64,000 nucleotides of DNA from Kangiella sp. (GTDB taxonomy: Bacteria; Pseudomonadota; Gammaproteobacteria; Enterobacterales; Kangiellaceae), in assembly GCF_014762745.1 (NCBI RefSeq), contig NZ_JABURJ010000110.1:25645-89644 (forward strand), in the 5' to 3' direction. Each line of letters starts with the position of its first letter. Within the stretch, counting starts at the first letter, position 1. Below the pieces are notes generated by a model. The model did no database searches. It was not told where the DNA came from and saw only the letters and a program-made list of their open reading frames with translations. A program made the position numbers and the translations under genes. Positions 17,206-26,381 of this stretch are shown in pieces.

Positions 17206-18474
17206 TTACTTCAACAACTTCCTAGCTATGGTTCTGAAGCCATGACCGGTTCCGCCTGCTGCAAAATAAGCAGTGGGGCTGTCGTTATAGGCTCCGGCAA
17301 GATCCACGTGAACCCAGCCTTTGCCATCATTCGGCACGAAGCGCGACAAGAAACCGGCTGCATTGCTGGCGCCACCTGGTCCACCACCTTTTACCGCACG
17401 GCTGTTGGCAGTGTCGGCAAAGTTAGATGGACACTTGGCGGCATGGAATGGTTCCAGCGGTAACGGCCAATGGCGCTCGTTCTCGCTTTTTGCGACATTG
17501 AGATAGTCATTACGCTCATCGTCATCCAGTGCAAAAACCGCATTATAGTCTTCGCCGACGGCTGTAACGGCTGCGCCAGTAAGCGTTGCTGCGTCAATAA
17601 TTAGTGGTGCGCCCGTTTGGCCAGCCAGCAATAGACCATCAGCTAGTACCAATCGGCCTTCTGCATCGGTGTTATGAATTTCAACCGAGATACCGTTAGG
17701 GTAAGTAATGATGTCACCCAACTTGTAAGCATGACCACTGATCAGGTTTTCCGCGCAGCATAGATAGAGATGAACCGGCTTATCAAGGCCGCGCAAAATG
17801 GCTAATGCCAAACCTGCAGTCACAGTCGCGGCACCACCCATATCGGCCTTCATGTGGACCATACCTGCGCTTTGCTTGATGCTATAACCACCGCTATCAA
17901 AGGTAATGCCTTTACCGACCAAGGCAGCCACAGGGGCTGAACTGTCATTCTTACGGTCAAACTCAAGCTTTAAAATAGCCGGTGGCCTGGTACTGCCGCG
18001 CCCCACTTCCCAGGTGCCGACATGGCCCTGTTTCTCAAGATCCTGCCCAGATACGATCTGATAGCGCACATTGTCGGGAGCCAGACTTTGAATAAAGTCA
18101 GCGGCTTCCTGAGCCAAAACCTGCGGCGCCAGAACTTCTGGCGTTTCATTGACCATGGAGCGCATCCAGCGGCTGACCTGAATACGGGCTTCCAGTTCTT
18201 TGTTGTCATCATCAGAAAGTTCGGCAAAGTCGATTTGTACGTCAATCTTCGGATCGTACGCGCCCTGGAAAAATGCCCATTGCTGTTCTAATTCCCAATC
18301 ACCTTCGAGGGTGAAAAAGGATAATCCCTGACTGACCAGCTTTCTGGCAGCCATTTGCACCAGGTCGGAACCTTCGGCGTGAATGGTTACTGCATCTTCT
18401 TTATAGCTTAGTAATGCACCTTCGCCCCATTGCGCAGGCGCGCTGTCTGTTGATAACAAAACTTTTAATGTCAT
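17206..18474 (-). CDS. pepB: peptidase B, M17 leucyl aminopeptidase family
   Basis: 422 aa. The M17 signatures are VGKGITFDSGGYSIK and NTDAEGRLVLADGL, which supply the two-metal ligands and catalytic lysine and arginine. The size and the N-terminal STDSAPAQWGEGA segment fit PepB rather than the longer PepA. Cytoplasmic aminopeptidase acting in peptide turnover. ATG 18474 is preferred over an upstream TTG because AAGGA lies six bases ahead. It lies about 50 nt downstream of ribA on the same strand. Confidence 0.9.
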   Translation of the reverse strand: MTLKVLLSTDSAPAQWGEGALLSYKEDAVTIHAEGSDLVQMAARKLVSQGLSFFTLEGDWELEQQWAFFQGAYDPKIDVQIDFAELSDDDNKELEARIQVSRWMRSMVNETPEVLAPQVLAQEAADFIQSLAPDNVRYQIVSGQDLEKQGHVGTWEVGRGSTRPPAILKLEFDRKNDSSAPVAALVGKGITFDSGGYSIKQSAGMVHMKADMGGAATVTAGLALAILRGLDKPVHLYLCCAENLISGHAYKLGDIITYPNGISVEIHNTDAEGRLVLADGLLLAGQTGAPLIIDAATLTGAAVTAVGEDYNAVFALDDDERNDYLNVAKSENERHWPLPLEPFHAAKCPSNFADTANSRAVKGGGPGGASNAAGFLSRFVPNDGKGWVHVDLAGAYNDSPTAYFAAGGTGHGFRTIARKLLK

Positions 18475-18523
18475 ACCAATCCTTATCAAGTTGTTGTCTA
18501 GAAACCGTCCCTATAGGCGGCAT

Positions 18524-19105
18524 CTAAAACAAATGGCCCAGTTTCGATTGTTTGGTTGAAAGGTAGTCTTCGTTGTGAGGGTTATGACCATATTTGAGAG
18601 GAACCCGTTCCACCACATCAATTCCTGCATCAATCATAGAACTGACTTTACGCGGGTTATTGGTCATCAAACGAATTTTTTGAATGCCCAGCTTATCCAG
18701 CGCATCCGAAGCAACCTTAAAGTCACGCTCATCAGCGCCAAATCCCAAATGCTCATTGGCCTGTACCGTATCCATACCTTGATCTTGCAGGGAATAGGCA
18801 CGAATTTTATTGGTCAGGCCAATACCGCGACCTTCCTGACGCAGATAAAGCAAAACGCCAGCGCCCTCTTCAGCGATTTTCTGCAAAGCTGCTTTCAGCT
18901 GGAAACCGCAATCACAGCGCAGACTAAATAGTGCATCACCAGTTAAACATTCCGAGTGAATGCGCGCTAATACTGGCTGTTTGCTGTCCCAGTCGCCAAA
19001 GGTTAGAGCCACATGCTCTTTACCATCATCAGCCTCAAGCGCGTGAATCGTGAAGTCGCCCCAAGGGGTGGGTAAGCGTGCGCTCAAGCTATCTTTATGC
19101 GTCAT
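18524..19105 (-). CDS. ribA: GTP cyclohydrolase II
   Basis: 193 aa; catalyses the first step of riboflavin synthesis, opening GTP to a diaminopyrimidine plus formate and pyrophosphate. The zinc cysteines are in [18 protein letters not shown], and [10 protein letters not shown] is the GTP-binding loop. Length matches a stand-alone RibA with no DHBP-synthase fusion. It is upstream of pepB on the minus strand. Confidence 0.96.
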   Translation of the reverse strand: MTHKDSLSARLPTPWGDFTIHALEADDGKEHVALTFGDWDSKQPVLARIHSECLTGDALFSLRCDCGFQLKAALQKIAEEGAGVLLYLRQEGRGIGLTNKIRAYSLQDQGMDTVQANEHLGFGADERDFKVASDALDKLGIQKIRLMTNNPRKVSSMIDAGIDVVERVPLKYGHNPHNEDYLSTKQSKLGHLF

Positions 19106-19214
19106 TAAACCGTCTTCCGGGGTATTTAATTGAATGAAACCGCCATTTTACACCATGTTCAAAGCAGAAACAGCATGATAATATTCGATGGCTACTATAA
19201 TTCGAGGACATATG

Positions 19215-19748
19215 ATGAAACTCCCCCAATCCCTGGCTCTAATCCTATTTACTATTTTATGTTCCACTGCCTCATTAGCGAATGATCGAGGTCAACCTAA
19301 TAATGCGCACACTCAGGCCATTATCGATATTTTGGATGCGATTGATACACCCAATATCACACGTCGTGCAATGATGAGTTCTTTTGCAGAAGATACATCG
19401 GGCGATATCACTGATGAATTTGCCAATTGCGTGAATGATAACCTTACCGATGACATGCTGTATGAGATGTTTATTCCCGTCTATCAGTCTAACCTTGACC
19501 AACATACAGCGGTTAGACTAGCTGAGTTCTTCCAAACAGAAACAGGCAAAAAATTTGGTATCGTTGTGCGGATTCAAACTGGCGAAGACTTACCCATGCC
19601 AGATATGACTGCTGAAGATATGCGAGTGTACACTCAATATGAAAACGATATTCTAAGTCTTGGCAATGAACAGCTGGTCGCTGATGCCGAAGCAGCCGGT
19701 ATGGAAATGGGCATGCAGCTTGGTATGGATTGCGTGGGTTCACTCTAA
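19215..19748 (+). CDS. exported DUF2059-like protein
   Basis: About 177 aa from ATG 19215 (GAGGA is six bases ahead; ATG 19212 and an earlier in-frame start are possible). Signal peptide KLPQSLALILFTILCSTASLA, cut near residue 23. The region NLDQHTAVRLAEFFQTETGKKF resembles the DUF2059 pattern of helical periplasmic proteins. Function unknown. It is followed by a shared terminator. Confidence 0.7.
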   Translation: MKLPQSLALILFTILCSTASLANDRGQPNNAHTQAIIDILDAIDTPNITRRAMMSSFAEDTSGDITDEFANCVNDNLTDDMLYEMFIPVYQSNLDQHTAVRLAEFFQTETGKKFGIVVRIQTGEDLPMPDMTAEDMRVYTQYENDILSLGNEQLVADAEAAGMEMGMQLGMDCVGSL

Positions 19749-19770
19749 TCTTTAACAAGACATGACTTAT

Positions 19771-19794
19771 AAAGCCGGCTAGTCCGGCTTTTTT
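19771..19794. terminator. bidirectional terminator
   Basis: The stem aaagccgg (19771-19778) / ccggcttt (19784-19791) is followed by Ts on the plus strand and preceded by As. It ends the DUF2059-like gene and overlaps the stop of the convergent hydrolase gene. Confidence 0.8.
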
Positions 19795-20611
19795 ATTCCT
19801 TGAATACCACGGGCTTTAAAAACTGTTCCAACTCTTTCCAGAATTCATCCCAGTCTGCAGGCGTATCCGCATGAGCCGTCTCATAAATCTTATGGGTGGC
19901 ATCTTCTTTCACCGTCAGCAGTTTATTCAAGGCATCAATCGGTACCGTCCTGTCAGCCTTTCCATGGATCAGATAGACCATGCCCTGATATTCGGACAGC
20001 GCTTTAACATTATCAAAGGGATGCTGCACCAGAAAAGCAGGCAACAGGCGTTTATAGGCCAAATCGACAATGCTGGAATAGGTCGACATCAGCACGATCG
20101 CAACAGGCTTATGTTTCGGTACCAGAGTCAACACAGCGCCACCGCCCATCGAACGGCCTAGCAGCACAATCCGCTCTTTATCCAGCTGCTCCTGCTGCTC
20201 TACCCACTCATAAGCCAGATTCATGGTTTCGGAAATGCTGTCAAAACTTGGGGTTCCATCGCAGCGACCATAACCCGGGTATTCCACTAGTATTACCGCG
20301 TAACCCTGTTCTCGCATATAGTCGACCCGTGGCGCCCAATCATCAATAATATTGCCATTACCATGCGCCACCATAAGCACTGGAAACGGTTGCTTAAAAT
20401 TTTGCAAAGGTGGCAAGTAAGCCAACTCAAACTCACCCTGTGAAAATTCCAGACGGTGAATCTCGCCACCTGCATTTTCTATTAATGCAGGATCCGATGG
20501 AGGCAGTTCATGTACAGGAAATAACATCCTATGCTGAATAAAATAGAAACTGACAAGATAGATAAGGTAAGCAAAAAGTGGGATAGTAATTATCCAGAGT
20601 AAGGTCGTCAT
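19793..20611 (-). CDS. membrane-anchored alpha/beta hydrolase
   Basis: 272 aa. An N-terminal membrane segment (about 4-26) precedes an alpha/beta hydrolase fold with nucleophile elbow GRSMGG, oxyanion segment AHGNGN, acid-residue region GKADRTVP and a late catalytic His (AHAD). It resembles the BEM46/YfhR group of serine hydrolases. Substrate unknown. Single gene. Confidence 0.85.
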   Translation of the reverse strand: MTTLLWIITIPLFAYLIYLVSFYFIQHRMLFPVHELPPSDPALIENAGGEIHRLEFSQGEFELAYLPPLQNFKQPFPVLMVAHGNGNIIDDWAPRVDYMREQGYAVILVEYPGYGRCDGTPSFDSISETMNLAYEWVEQQEQLDKERIVLLGRSMGGGAVLTLVPKHKPVAIVLMSTYSSIVDLAYKRLLPAFLVQHPFDNVKALSEYQGMVYLIHGKADRTVPIDALNKLLTVKEDATHKIYETAHADTPADWDEFWKELEQFLKPVVFKE

Positions 20612-20713
20612 AGAACTCCAATAAGCTTTTTATTGCGTCTGCTTTTTATACTGTTAGAATCAAATCATTCTAACAGAGCCCAATTCTATTTTAACGCTTC
20701 GAGTAATATTAGT

Positions 20714-21031
20714 ATGTCACACATTTGCCTAGTTACCGATATCCAGGACGGCCAAGCCAAAGCTTTTCCTTATAAAGATCGCGATCTTATTGTGGTACGT
20801 CGCGGCCTCAACGTTTACGGCTACGTCAATCGTTGCCCTCATGCCGGTACTGATTTGAACTGGCAGGACGATCAGTTTATGACGGATGACGAACAGTATT
20901 TAATGTGTTTTACTCACGGTGCCCTTTTTGAGCCTGAAACCGGCAAATGTGTCGCCGGCCCCTGTGCCGGAGCCCACCTTGGCGAAGTGCCGCTGGAAGT
21001 AGAAAATGGCAAAGTCTATTTAGCAGAGTAG
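20714..21031 (+). CDS. small Rieske [2Fe-2S] protein
   Basis: 105 aa from ATG 20714 (MSHICLVTD). The cluster ligands are CPH (in RCPHAGTDL) and CFTH (in MCFTHGALFE), the CxH...CxxH Rieske pattern of stand-alone ferredoxin-like proteins related to NirD and BphF. It probably transfers electrons in the cytoplasm; the partner is unknown. An upstream in-frame start at 20633 is disfavoured because it adds a long low-similarity tail. Confidence 0.85.
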   Translation: MSHICLVTDIQDGQAKAFPYKDRDLIVVRRGLNVYGYVNRCPHAGTDLNWQDDQFMTDDEQYLMCFTHGALFEPETGKCVAGPCAGAHLGEVPLEVENGKVYLAE

Positions 21032-21182
21032 CCCCCCGACCTCAAAAAACCGATTATCCATACATCGTGTTCCCTAAATGCGGTTTCGTTGCAAAATGTT
21101 ACCGCCCTATTGCATTCTTAAGGAATATTCTTAATACTGTTTTTTGTGAAACAATTCACATAAGCACTGTTGGGGGAAAATA

Positions 21183-23861
21183 TTGAGCAAACTCGCACTC
21201 ATCGCGTTCACATCCAGCTTCTCTTCATCATGGCTACCGCTCATCTTAATCATGATGCTGGCTGCAGGACTGGTTATTGCCATATTCCTCTGGCGCAAGG
21301 CAAGTGATGAAACTATAGCCACAAAGAACCTTCTCAACGCTCAATATCGAACACTTAATTCTGTCGTTAAATTCAAATCGCTCGAAGATAAGCTTGACGA
21401 TATCTGCTCACTGATAGAAAGCCAGATTGATGACGGACTGAGTTCAATCATGCTGGCTGATGAACAGGGCGAAGTACTGAGCCCTATTGCATCGCCACAA
21501 CTGCCACAAAGTTTTTTGCAATCTTTAAAAGGGTTACCGATTGGCAAAAAGGTCGGAGCCTGTGGTGCAGCAGCAGCTACCGGTAAAGCAGTTATTGTCC
21601 GCGATATGCTGGAAGACGATCGCTTTGAGCAGTTTCAGGATCTCATTCATGGCTATAACCTGAGAGCCTGCTGGTCGCATCCCATCTACACCAGCGACAG
21701 TAAAAAACCGGTTGGAACCTTTGCTTTATATTTTAGAAAGCCTCGTTCGCCGAAAGAGGGTGAACTTGATCTGATTCTACGTAGCCGCGATCTGGCAGCT
21801 CTGATCATTGAACAGCATCAGCAACGAATAAAAAGAGAACGCTTTGAGCAGCAAAATCGCTCCCTATTCACTCATAACCCAGAAGCAGTTTATACTCTTG
21901 ACCTTGAAGGACACTTTACCAGCGTCAATAAAGCCGCATGCGAACTGATGCAATGCTCTGAGCAGGAGCTTCTAGGACAGCACTATAATTTAGCAGTTGT
22001 TGAGGAAGATCGAGCTAGAACAAAAGAGCACTTTGAAGCTGCGCGTCGAGGTATTCCCCAGCGCTATGAAATTCATGGACACAATAGTTTGGGTGAACTA
22101 CTACACCTTCATATCACCAACATGCCGATCATTGTTGACGGTGAAGTGACAGGGGTTCATGGCATTGCATTGGACTTAACCCGAGAAAAACTTCATGAAG
22201 AACGCTCAAAAATCCTCGAACGCAGCGTGGAGTCCAGCACCCATGGTTTGCTGATTAGTGATGCCCGAGCCGAAGACTTCCCGGTGATATACGCCAACCC
22301 TGCATTTGAGCGCATTACCGGCTACAGTCAACAGGAAATACTTGGTCAGAACTGTCGTATTCTGCAAGGCCCGGAAACCGATCAGAAAACTCGCAAGGCC
22401 ATTCGCGAGGCACTAAAAAATAATCAGGAAATTTCCAGCATTATCAAAAACTATAAAAAAGATGGCACTCCATTCTGGAATGAACTGCTGATTTCGCCAG
22501 TAAAAGATACGCATGGAAAAGTGACTCACTTTATCGGTCTGCAAAACGATATTACCGAGCGCATTCAGCGCCAGGAAAGTTTGGAGTTCCATGCCTCTCA
22601 TGATCCTTTGACTCATCTGAAAAACCGTTCGGCACTTGAACGCTACCTTACCGACTGGGTCAAAGGTAAAAATAAATCAGACAATATTTATATTCTCTTT
22701 ATCGACCTCGATGGCTTTAAGCCAATAAATGATAGTTTAGGCCATGAGTTCGGCGATCATGTACTGGTCGAAACAGCGCAACGCCTTAACGCTGAAATCA
22801 TTGAGCCTAATCTACTGGCACGATTTGGTGGTGATGAATTTGTCGCAGTGATTCAAGACTTATCTGATCGCGAACAAGTTGAACAGCTGGCACAGAAACT
22901 GTTAGCCAAAGTTGCCGAAACCTATAAGGTCGGTGATATTGAAGTTTCGCTATCCGCCGCCATTGGCATCGCAACTAGTGAAGAAACCTTTAAGCATCCA
23001 ATGGAATTGATTCAGCGAGCGGATATTGCCATGTATGAGGCCAAGAAACGAGGTGGCAGTTACATCTACTGGCATAGCGCTGACTTGAACACCAACATCA
23101 ATCAGCAGGTTGCTGTGCGAGCCCAGCTACAGGACGCTATTTTACAAAACCAGTTTGAATTATTTTATCAGCCTATCATGCGCCATGATAATACCATTGG
23201 CGGCGTGGAAGCCCTCATTCGTTGGAAACATCCGATTAAAGGTTATATTTCTCCGGCTGAGTTTATCCCTGTCGCTGAAAGAACTGGGCAAATCATTCCG
23301 ATCAGCGAATGGGTGCTTAATCAGGCTTGTAGCGATATATACCAGCTAAAAAAATTGGGCATTAACTCTGTCTCGGTCAACTTCTCACCGATCCAGTTTT
23401 ACCGCGAAGACTTTATCGAAAAAATTGCCGATACCCTTAAACTCCACAATATCCAGCCTGGTGAGTTAACCGTTGAGATTACAGAAAACGTATTGGTGCA
23501 TGACACTGACCACATTACCGAGCTGTTGCACGAGCTACGCCAGCTCGGAGTGGATGTGGCCATTGATGATTTCGGTAGCGGCTTTGCCAGTTTGCGCTAC
23601 CTTAATATGCTACCGGTAAACAAGCTCAAGATTGATCGCAGCTTCACCGGCAATATTAACCAGAATGCCCATAACGCCGCCATCACACGCGGTATATTGG
23701 GCATGACTGCAGAGATGAATATTGAAGTGGTCGCCGAAGGCGTCGAAACTGACGAAGAATACCAATACCTTCGCGAACACCAATGCGACTTTATGCAAGG
23801 CTATTTATTCTGCCGCCCCATCCCGATTAAAGAGCTGATACAATGGGTGGAGAGTCGTTAG
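21183..23861 (+). CDS. GAF-PAS-PAS-GGDEF-EAL c-di-GMP signalling protein
   Basis: 892 aa. One membrane segment (about 17-38), a GAF domain (about 60-205), two PAS domains (about 230-340 and 350-465, the second with the GQNCRILQGPETD segment of PAS/LOV-type sensors), a GGDEF domain (motif intact near 547) and an EAL domain (EALIRWKHP near 675, DDFGSGFASL, VVAEGVET). Both enzymatic motifs look complete, so it could make or break c-di-GMP. Start is TTG with a GGGGG ribosome binding site; no ATG lies close by. GCRILQGP alone does not prove flavin binding: the residue before RILQ is Cys, as in LOV domains (NCRILQG). Confidence 0.92.
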   Translation: MSKLALIAFTSSFSSSWLPLILIMMLAAGLVIAIFLWRKASDETIATKNLLNAQYRTLNSVVKFKSLEDKLDDICSLIESQIDDGLSSIMLADEQGEVLSPIASPQLPQSFLQSLKGLPIGKKVGACGAAAATGKAVIVRDMLEDDRFEQFQDLIHGYNLRACWSHPIYTSDSKKPVGTFALYFRKPRSPKEGELDLILRSRDLAALIIEQHQQRIKRERFEQQNRSLFTHNPEAVYTLDLEGHFTSVNKAACELMQCSEQELLGQHYNLAVVEEDRARTKEHFEAARRGIPQRYEIHGHNSLGELLHLHITNMPIIVDGEVTGVHGIALDLTREKLHEERSKILERSVESSTHGLLISDARAEDFPVIYANPAFERITGYSQQEILGQNCRILQGPETDQKTRKAIREALKNNQEISSIIKNYKKDGTPFWNELLISPVKDTHGKVTHFIGLQNDITERIQRQESLEFHASHDPLTHLKNRSALERYLTDWVKGKNKSDNIYILFIDLDGFKPINDSLGHEFGDHVLVETAQRLNAEIIEPNLLARFGGDEFVAVIQDLSDREQVEQLAQKLLAKVAETYKVGDIEVSLSAAIGIATSEETFKHPMELIQRADIAMYEAKKRGGSYIYWHSADLNTNINQQVAVRAQLQDAILQNQFELFYQPIMRHDNTIGGVEALIRWKHPIKGYISPAEFIPVAERTGQIIPISEWVLNQACSDIYQLKKLGINSVSVNFSPIQFYREDFIEKIADTLKLHNIQPGELTVEITENVLVHDTDHITELLHELRQLGVDVAIDDFGSGFASLRYLNMLPVNKLKIDRSFTGNINQNAHNAAITRGILGMTAEMNIEVVAEGVETDEEYQYLREHQCDFMQGYLFCRPIPIKELIQWVESR

Positions 23862-23866
23862 TGGAG

Positions 23867-24043
23867 TTACTGGGTTGAACTGTCCAGACTTTCTACTTTA
23901 CTTCGTTTATCTCTCCAAATTACCCATAAGACAAACACACCGCTAGCGATTAGCATGGAACTTTTTACTATATAATCGAATAGAAATAGTAACCATAAGA
24001 ATATATAGCTTAGAGTAACTAAAGTTTTCCCTATATTATTCAT
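23867..24043 (-). CDS. small two-helix membrane protein, immunity candidate
   Basis: A 58-aa frame from ATG 24043 to a TAA at 23867. It has two hydrophobic segments (about residues 9-25 and 31-43), then a charged tail with WRDKRSKVE. A weak AGGTG lies before the start. It is last in line on the minus strand behind the exporter genes, and its topology and DKR tail resemble the neighbouring frame at 24101-24260, suggesting a duplicated pair. Small membrane proteins at such a site are often immunity proteins; that is inference. Confidence 0.55.
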   Translation of the reverse strand: MNNIGKTLVTLSYIFLWLLFLFDYIVKSSMLIASGVFVLWVIWRDKRSKVESLDSSTQ

Positions 24044-24100
24044 TTTAAAACACCTATCGTTACCGACTATGACTTTCCCATTGAGTCTATGATTTAAAGA

Positions 24101-24260
24101 CTAGTTTTTGTTACGACTACTAAATCTTTTGTCAGCAACATATAAAACCAGAGCTAGTGCAAAAACTATTGCAACTTCCAGCCATGTTGGCAGGGCAAAT
24201 ACATTCCTTAAAACGTATCCAATGGAAATTCCCAATATAAAATATAGTATTCCTTTCATT
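24101..24260 (-). pseudogene. small two-helix membrane protein, apparently frameshifted
   Basis: The ATG at 24260 directly follows the exporter gene, but its own frame becomes polar and stops after 42 codons. A +1 shift at an A5/T5 tract (24239-24243) would give an intact 52-aa membrane protein: MKGILYF, then ILGISIGYVLRN, then a second helix and the tail YVADKRFSSRNKN. The open downstream frame runs 24235-24101 with a possible TTG start. Either a one-base sequencing or real frameshift, or an unusual start. It resembles the 58-aa neighbour. Confidence 0.45.
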
Positions 24261-24267
24261 TATCTAC

Positions 24268-26376
24268 CTATTTCTTAATCTCATGCAACATACCGCCTTC
24301 CAGCACTAAAACCCTATCGGCCATAGCGATGGTTTCTGGGCGATGTGCAACAATAATTCGTGTGATATTTAAACTCTTCACAGTGTCATTAACTACTCTC
24401 TCAAGTCCTACATCAAGATGAGAAGTTGCTTCATCGAGAAATAGCACTTTTGGTTCTTTATATAATGCACGTGCTAATAGCAGTCTTTGCTTTTGACCAC
24501 CTGAGAGACTGCTTCCCATGTCCCCTATCAATGTGTTGTATCCCATTGGCATCGCCATGATATCGTGGTGTATTGCCGCCATTTTGGCACATTCTTCAAT
24601 TCTTGCCTGGTCATGAGTTGTATCAAAAAAACAAATGTTGTCAGCAATGCTACCTGATAACAGTTGGTCATCCTGCATGACTGTTCCAATCATTTTTCGG
24701 TAATTCCTTAATCCTATTTTTCGTATATCAAGGCCATCAAGTATTACTGCTCCCTGGGTCGGCTCTAATAAACCTAACAAGATTTTAATTAGTGTCGTTT
24801 TACCCGCTCCCGATGCTCCGACAATTGCGACAGATGAACCCGGCGTTATCCTGTAATTTATACCCTTAAGGATCTCGGGTTCGTTTGAAGAATACTTAAA
24901 GCGTACATTTCTGACTTCCACTTCTCCCTTGCTATCTATTACATTACTTGAACCCTCAGTATGTTTTTCCTGCTCAGCCAAAACAATATCACCTAACCTT
25001 TCAAGGTGAAGCGAAAGCATCTTAAACTGAATAAGCTTATCAACTAGTGCCGAAGCCTTGCCGGTAAACTGTGATTTGTAAGACATAAATGCATACAACA
25101 TACCCACCGTCAGGAGACTATCTATTACTTGAGTTGCCGCAAGATAAATAACAATAACGTTCTCAATCCCAAATATCAGTCCATTTAGAAAGTTGTATGT
25201 GATATTAAGCTTACCAACCTTGATCCCTGCATTCATTTCATCGGCATAATAATTTTGCCAAACAGCCTGTCTTTGAACTTCATTTCCAAACAATTTGACG
25301 CTTTGTACCCCTCGAACTGTTTCCATGAAGTTAGAGCTTTGCTTGGCATTTGCAACTATTTGCTCCTCGTTTAGTTGCCTGTAGGGTCTATACAAGGCCA
25401 ACCTTAGTAAGGTATATAACAGTACCGCACCAATTACAATAAAGCCCAATAATGTACTGTACACAAACATCATTATTAGAAGACCTACAGCCATAATTCC
25501 ATCAACCAATGCCGATATTAATCCCGTGGTTAATAAATTCCTTATACTTGCTAAAGACCCAAACCTTGAAACAACATCACCAATATGTCTTTTCTCAAAG
25601 TAGTCCATTGGCAGTCTAAGAAGGTGTCTGAATAAATTAGCGGCCATCTGTATATTCAGCTGAGTACTCATATACAAAATAATAATACTACGTAACGCTG
25701 TAACAGCTACCTTAATCAGCATTAATAAGCCAAAGCCAATAGCAAGAACTACCAGCAAATCAAGATCTTGGCTGACGATTACATCATCAACTACAAGTTG
25801 CATGTAAAACGGACTGGCTATAGCAAAAGTTTGCAGTAATAACGACAAGATAAAGATCTGAACTAGAACACGCTTTATCCCAGTAATACTGCTCCAAAAG
25901 TCAGATAGTTTGGTCTTTCGCTTTATCTCTTGCGGCTTAAAGTCTGGCGTAGGTGTTAACTCCAGTGCCACCCCAGTAAAGTGCTTCGAAACCTCGTTAA
26001 GTTTTAATGTTCTTAGTCCAACTGCAGGATCATGAATTGTTATCTTATCCCGTTTAATACTTTTGAGTACAACAAAGTGATTGAGATCCCAATGAAGTAC
26101 GCAAGGTGTTTTTAAATGATTTAACTCTTCTAATTCCAGCCTCAAAGGGCGAGCTGACATTTCTAAGTTATCACCGAGCTTAATGAGATCAGCGAGAGTG
26201 GCACCTTTAGACGATATTGAGAATTTCCGGCGCAGAGAGTTTAGATCAACTTTATGGCCATGATAGTTAGCTATCATGGCTAAACAGGCCAGTCCACACT
26301 CTGAAGCTTCAGTTTGGATTATTAAAGGTAACGTCTTTCTCCAGCTGTACTGGAGTAGTTTAGAAGGATTCTCCAT
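24268..26376 (-). CDS. C39 peptidase-containing ABC exporter (bacteriocin/microcin type)
   Basis: 702 aa. The N-terminal C39 peptidase has QTEASECGLACLAMI (catalytic Cys27), with LNHFVVL and HDPAVG giving His and Asp. About six membrane helices (about 165-440) follow, then a nucleotide-binding domain: GASGAGKTT, signature LSGGQKQRLLLARAL, Walker B VLFLDEATSHLD and the H-loop AHRPE. C39 exporters cut leaders after GG and export the peptide. It lies 5 nt after the HlyD gene, and two GG-leader peptides are encoded upstream. The TolC partner is not in the window. Confidence 0.93.
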   Translation of the reverse strand: MENPSKLLQYSWRKTLPLIIQTEASECGLACLAMIANYHGHKVDLNSLRRKFSISSKGATLADLIKLGDNLEMSARPLRLELEELNHLKTPCVLHWDLNHFVVLKSIKRDKITIHDPAVGLRTLKLNEVSKHFTGVALELTPTPDFKPQEIKRKTKLSDFWSSITGIKRVLVQIFILSLLLQTFAIASPFYMQLVVDDVIVSQDLDLLVVLAIGFGLLMLIKVAVTALRSIIILYMSTQLNIQMAANLFRHLLRLPMDYFEKRHIGDVVSRFGSLASIRNLLTTGLISALVDGIMAVGLLIMMFVYSTLLGFIVIGAVLLYTLLRLALYRPYRQLNEEQIVANAKQSSNFMETVRGVQSVKLFGNEVQRQAVWQNYYADEMNAGIKVGKLNITYNFLNGLIFGIENVIVIYLAATQVIDSLLTVGMLYAFMSYKSQFTGKASALVDKLIQFKMLSLHLERLGDIVLAEQEKHTEGSSNVIDSKGEVEVRNVRFKYSSNEPEILKGINYRITPGSSVAIVGASGAGKTTLIKILLGLLEPTQGAVILDGLDIRKIGLRNYRKMIGTVMQDDQLLSGSIADNICFFDTTHDQARIEECAKMAAIHHDIMAMPMGYNTLIGDMGSSLSGGQKQRLLLARALYKEPKVLFLDEATSHLDVGLERVVNDTVKSLNITRIIVAHRPETIAMADRVLVLEGGMLHEIKK

Positions 26377-26381
26377 TATTA

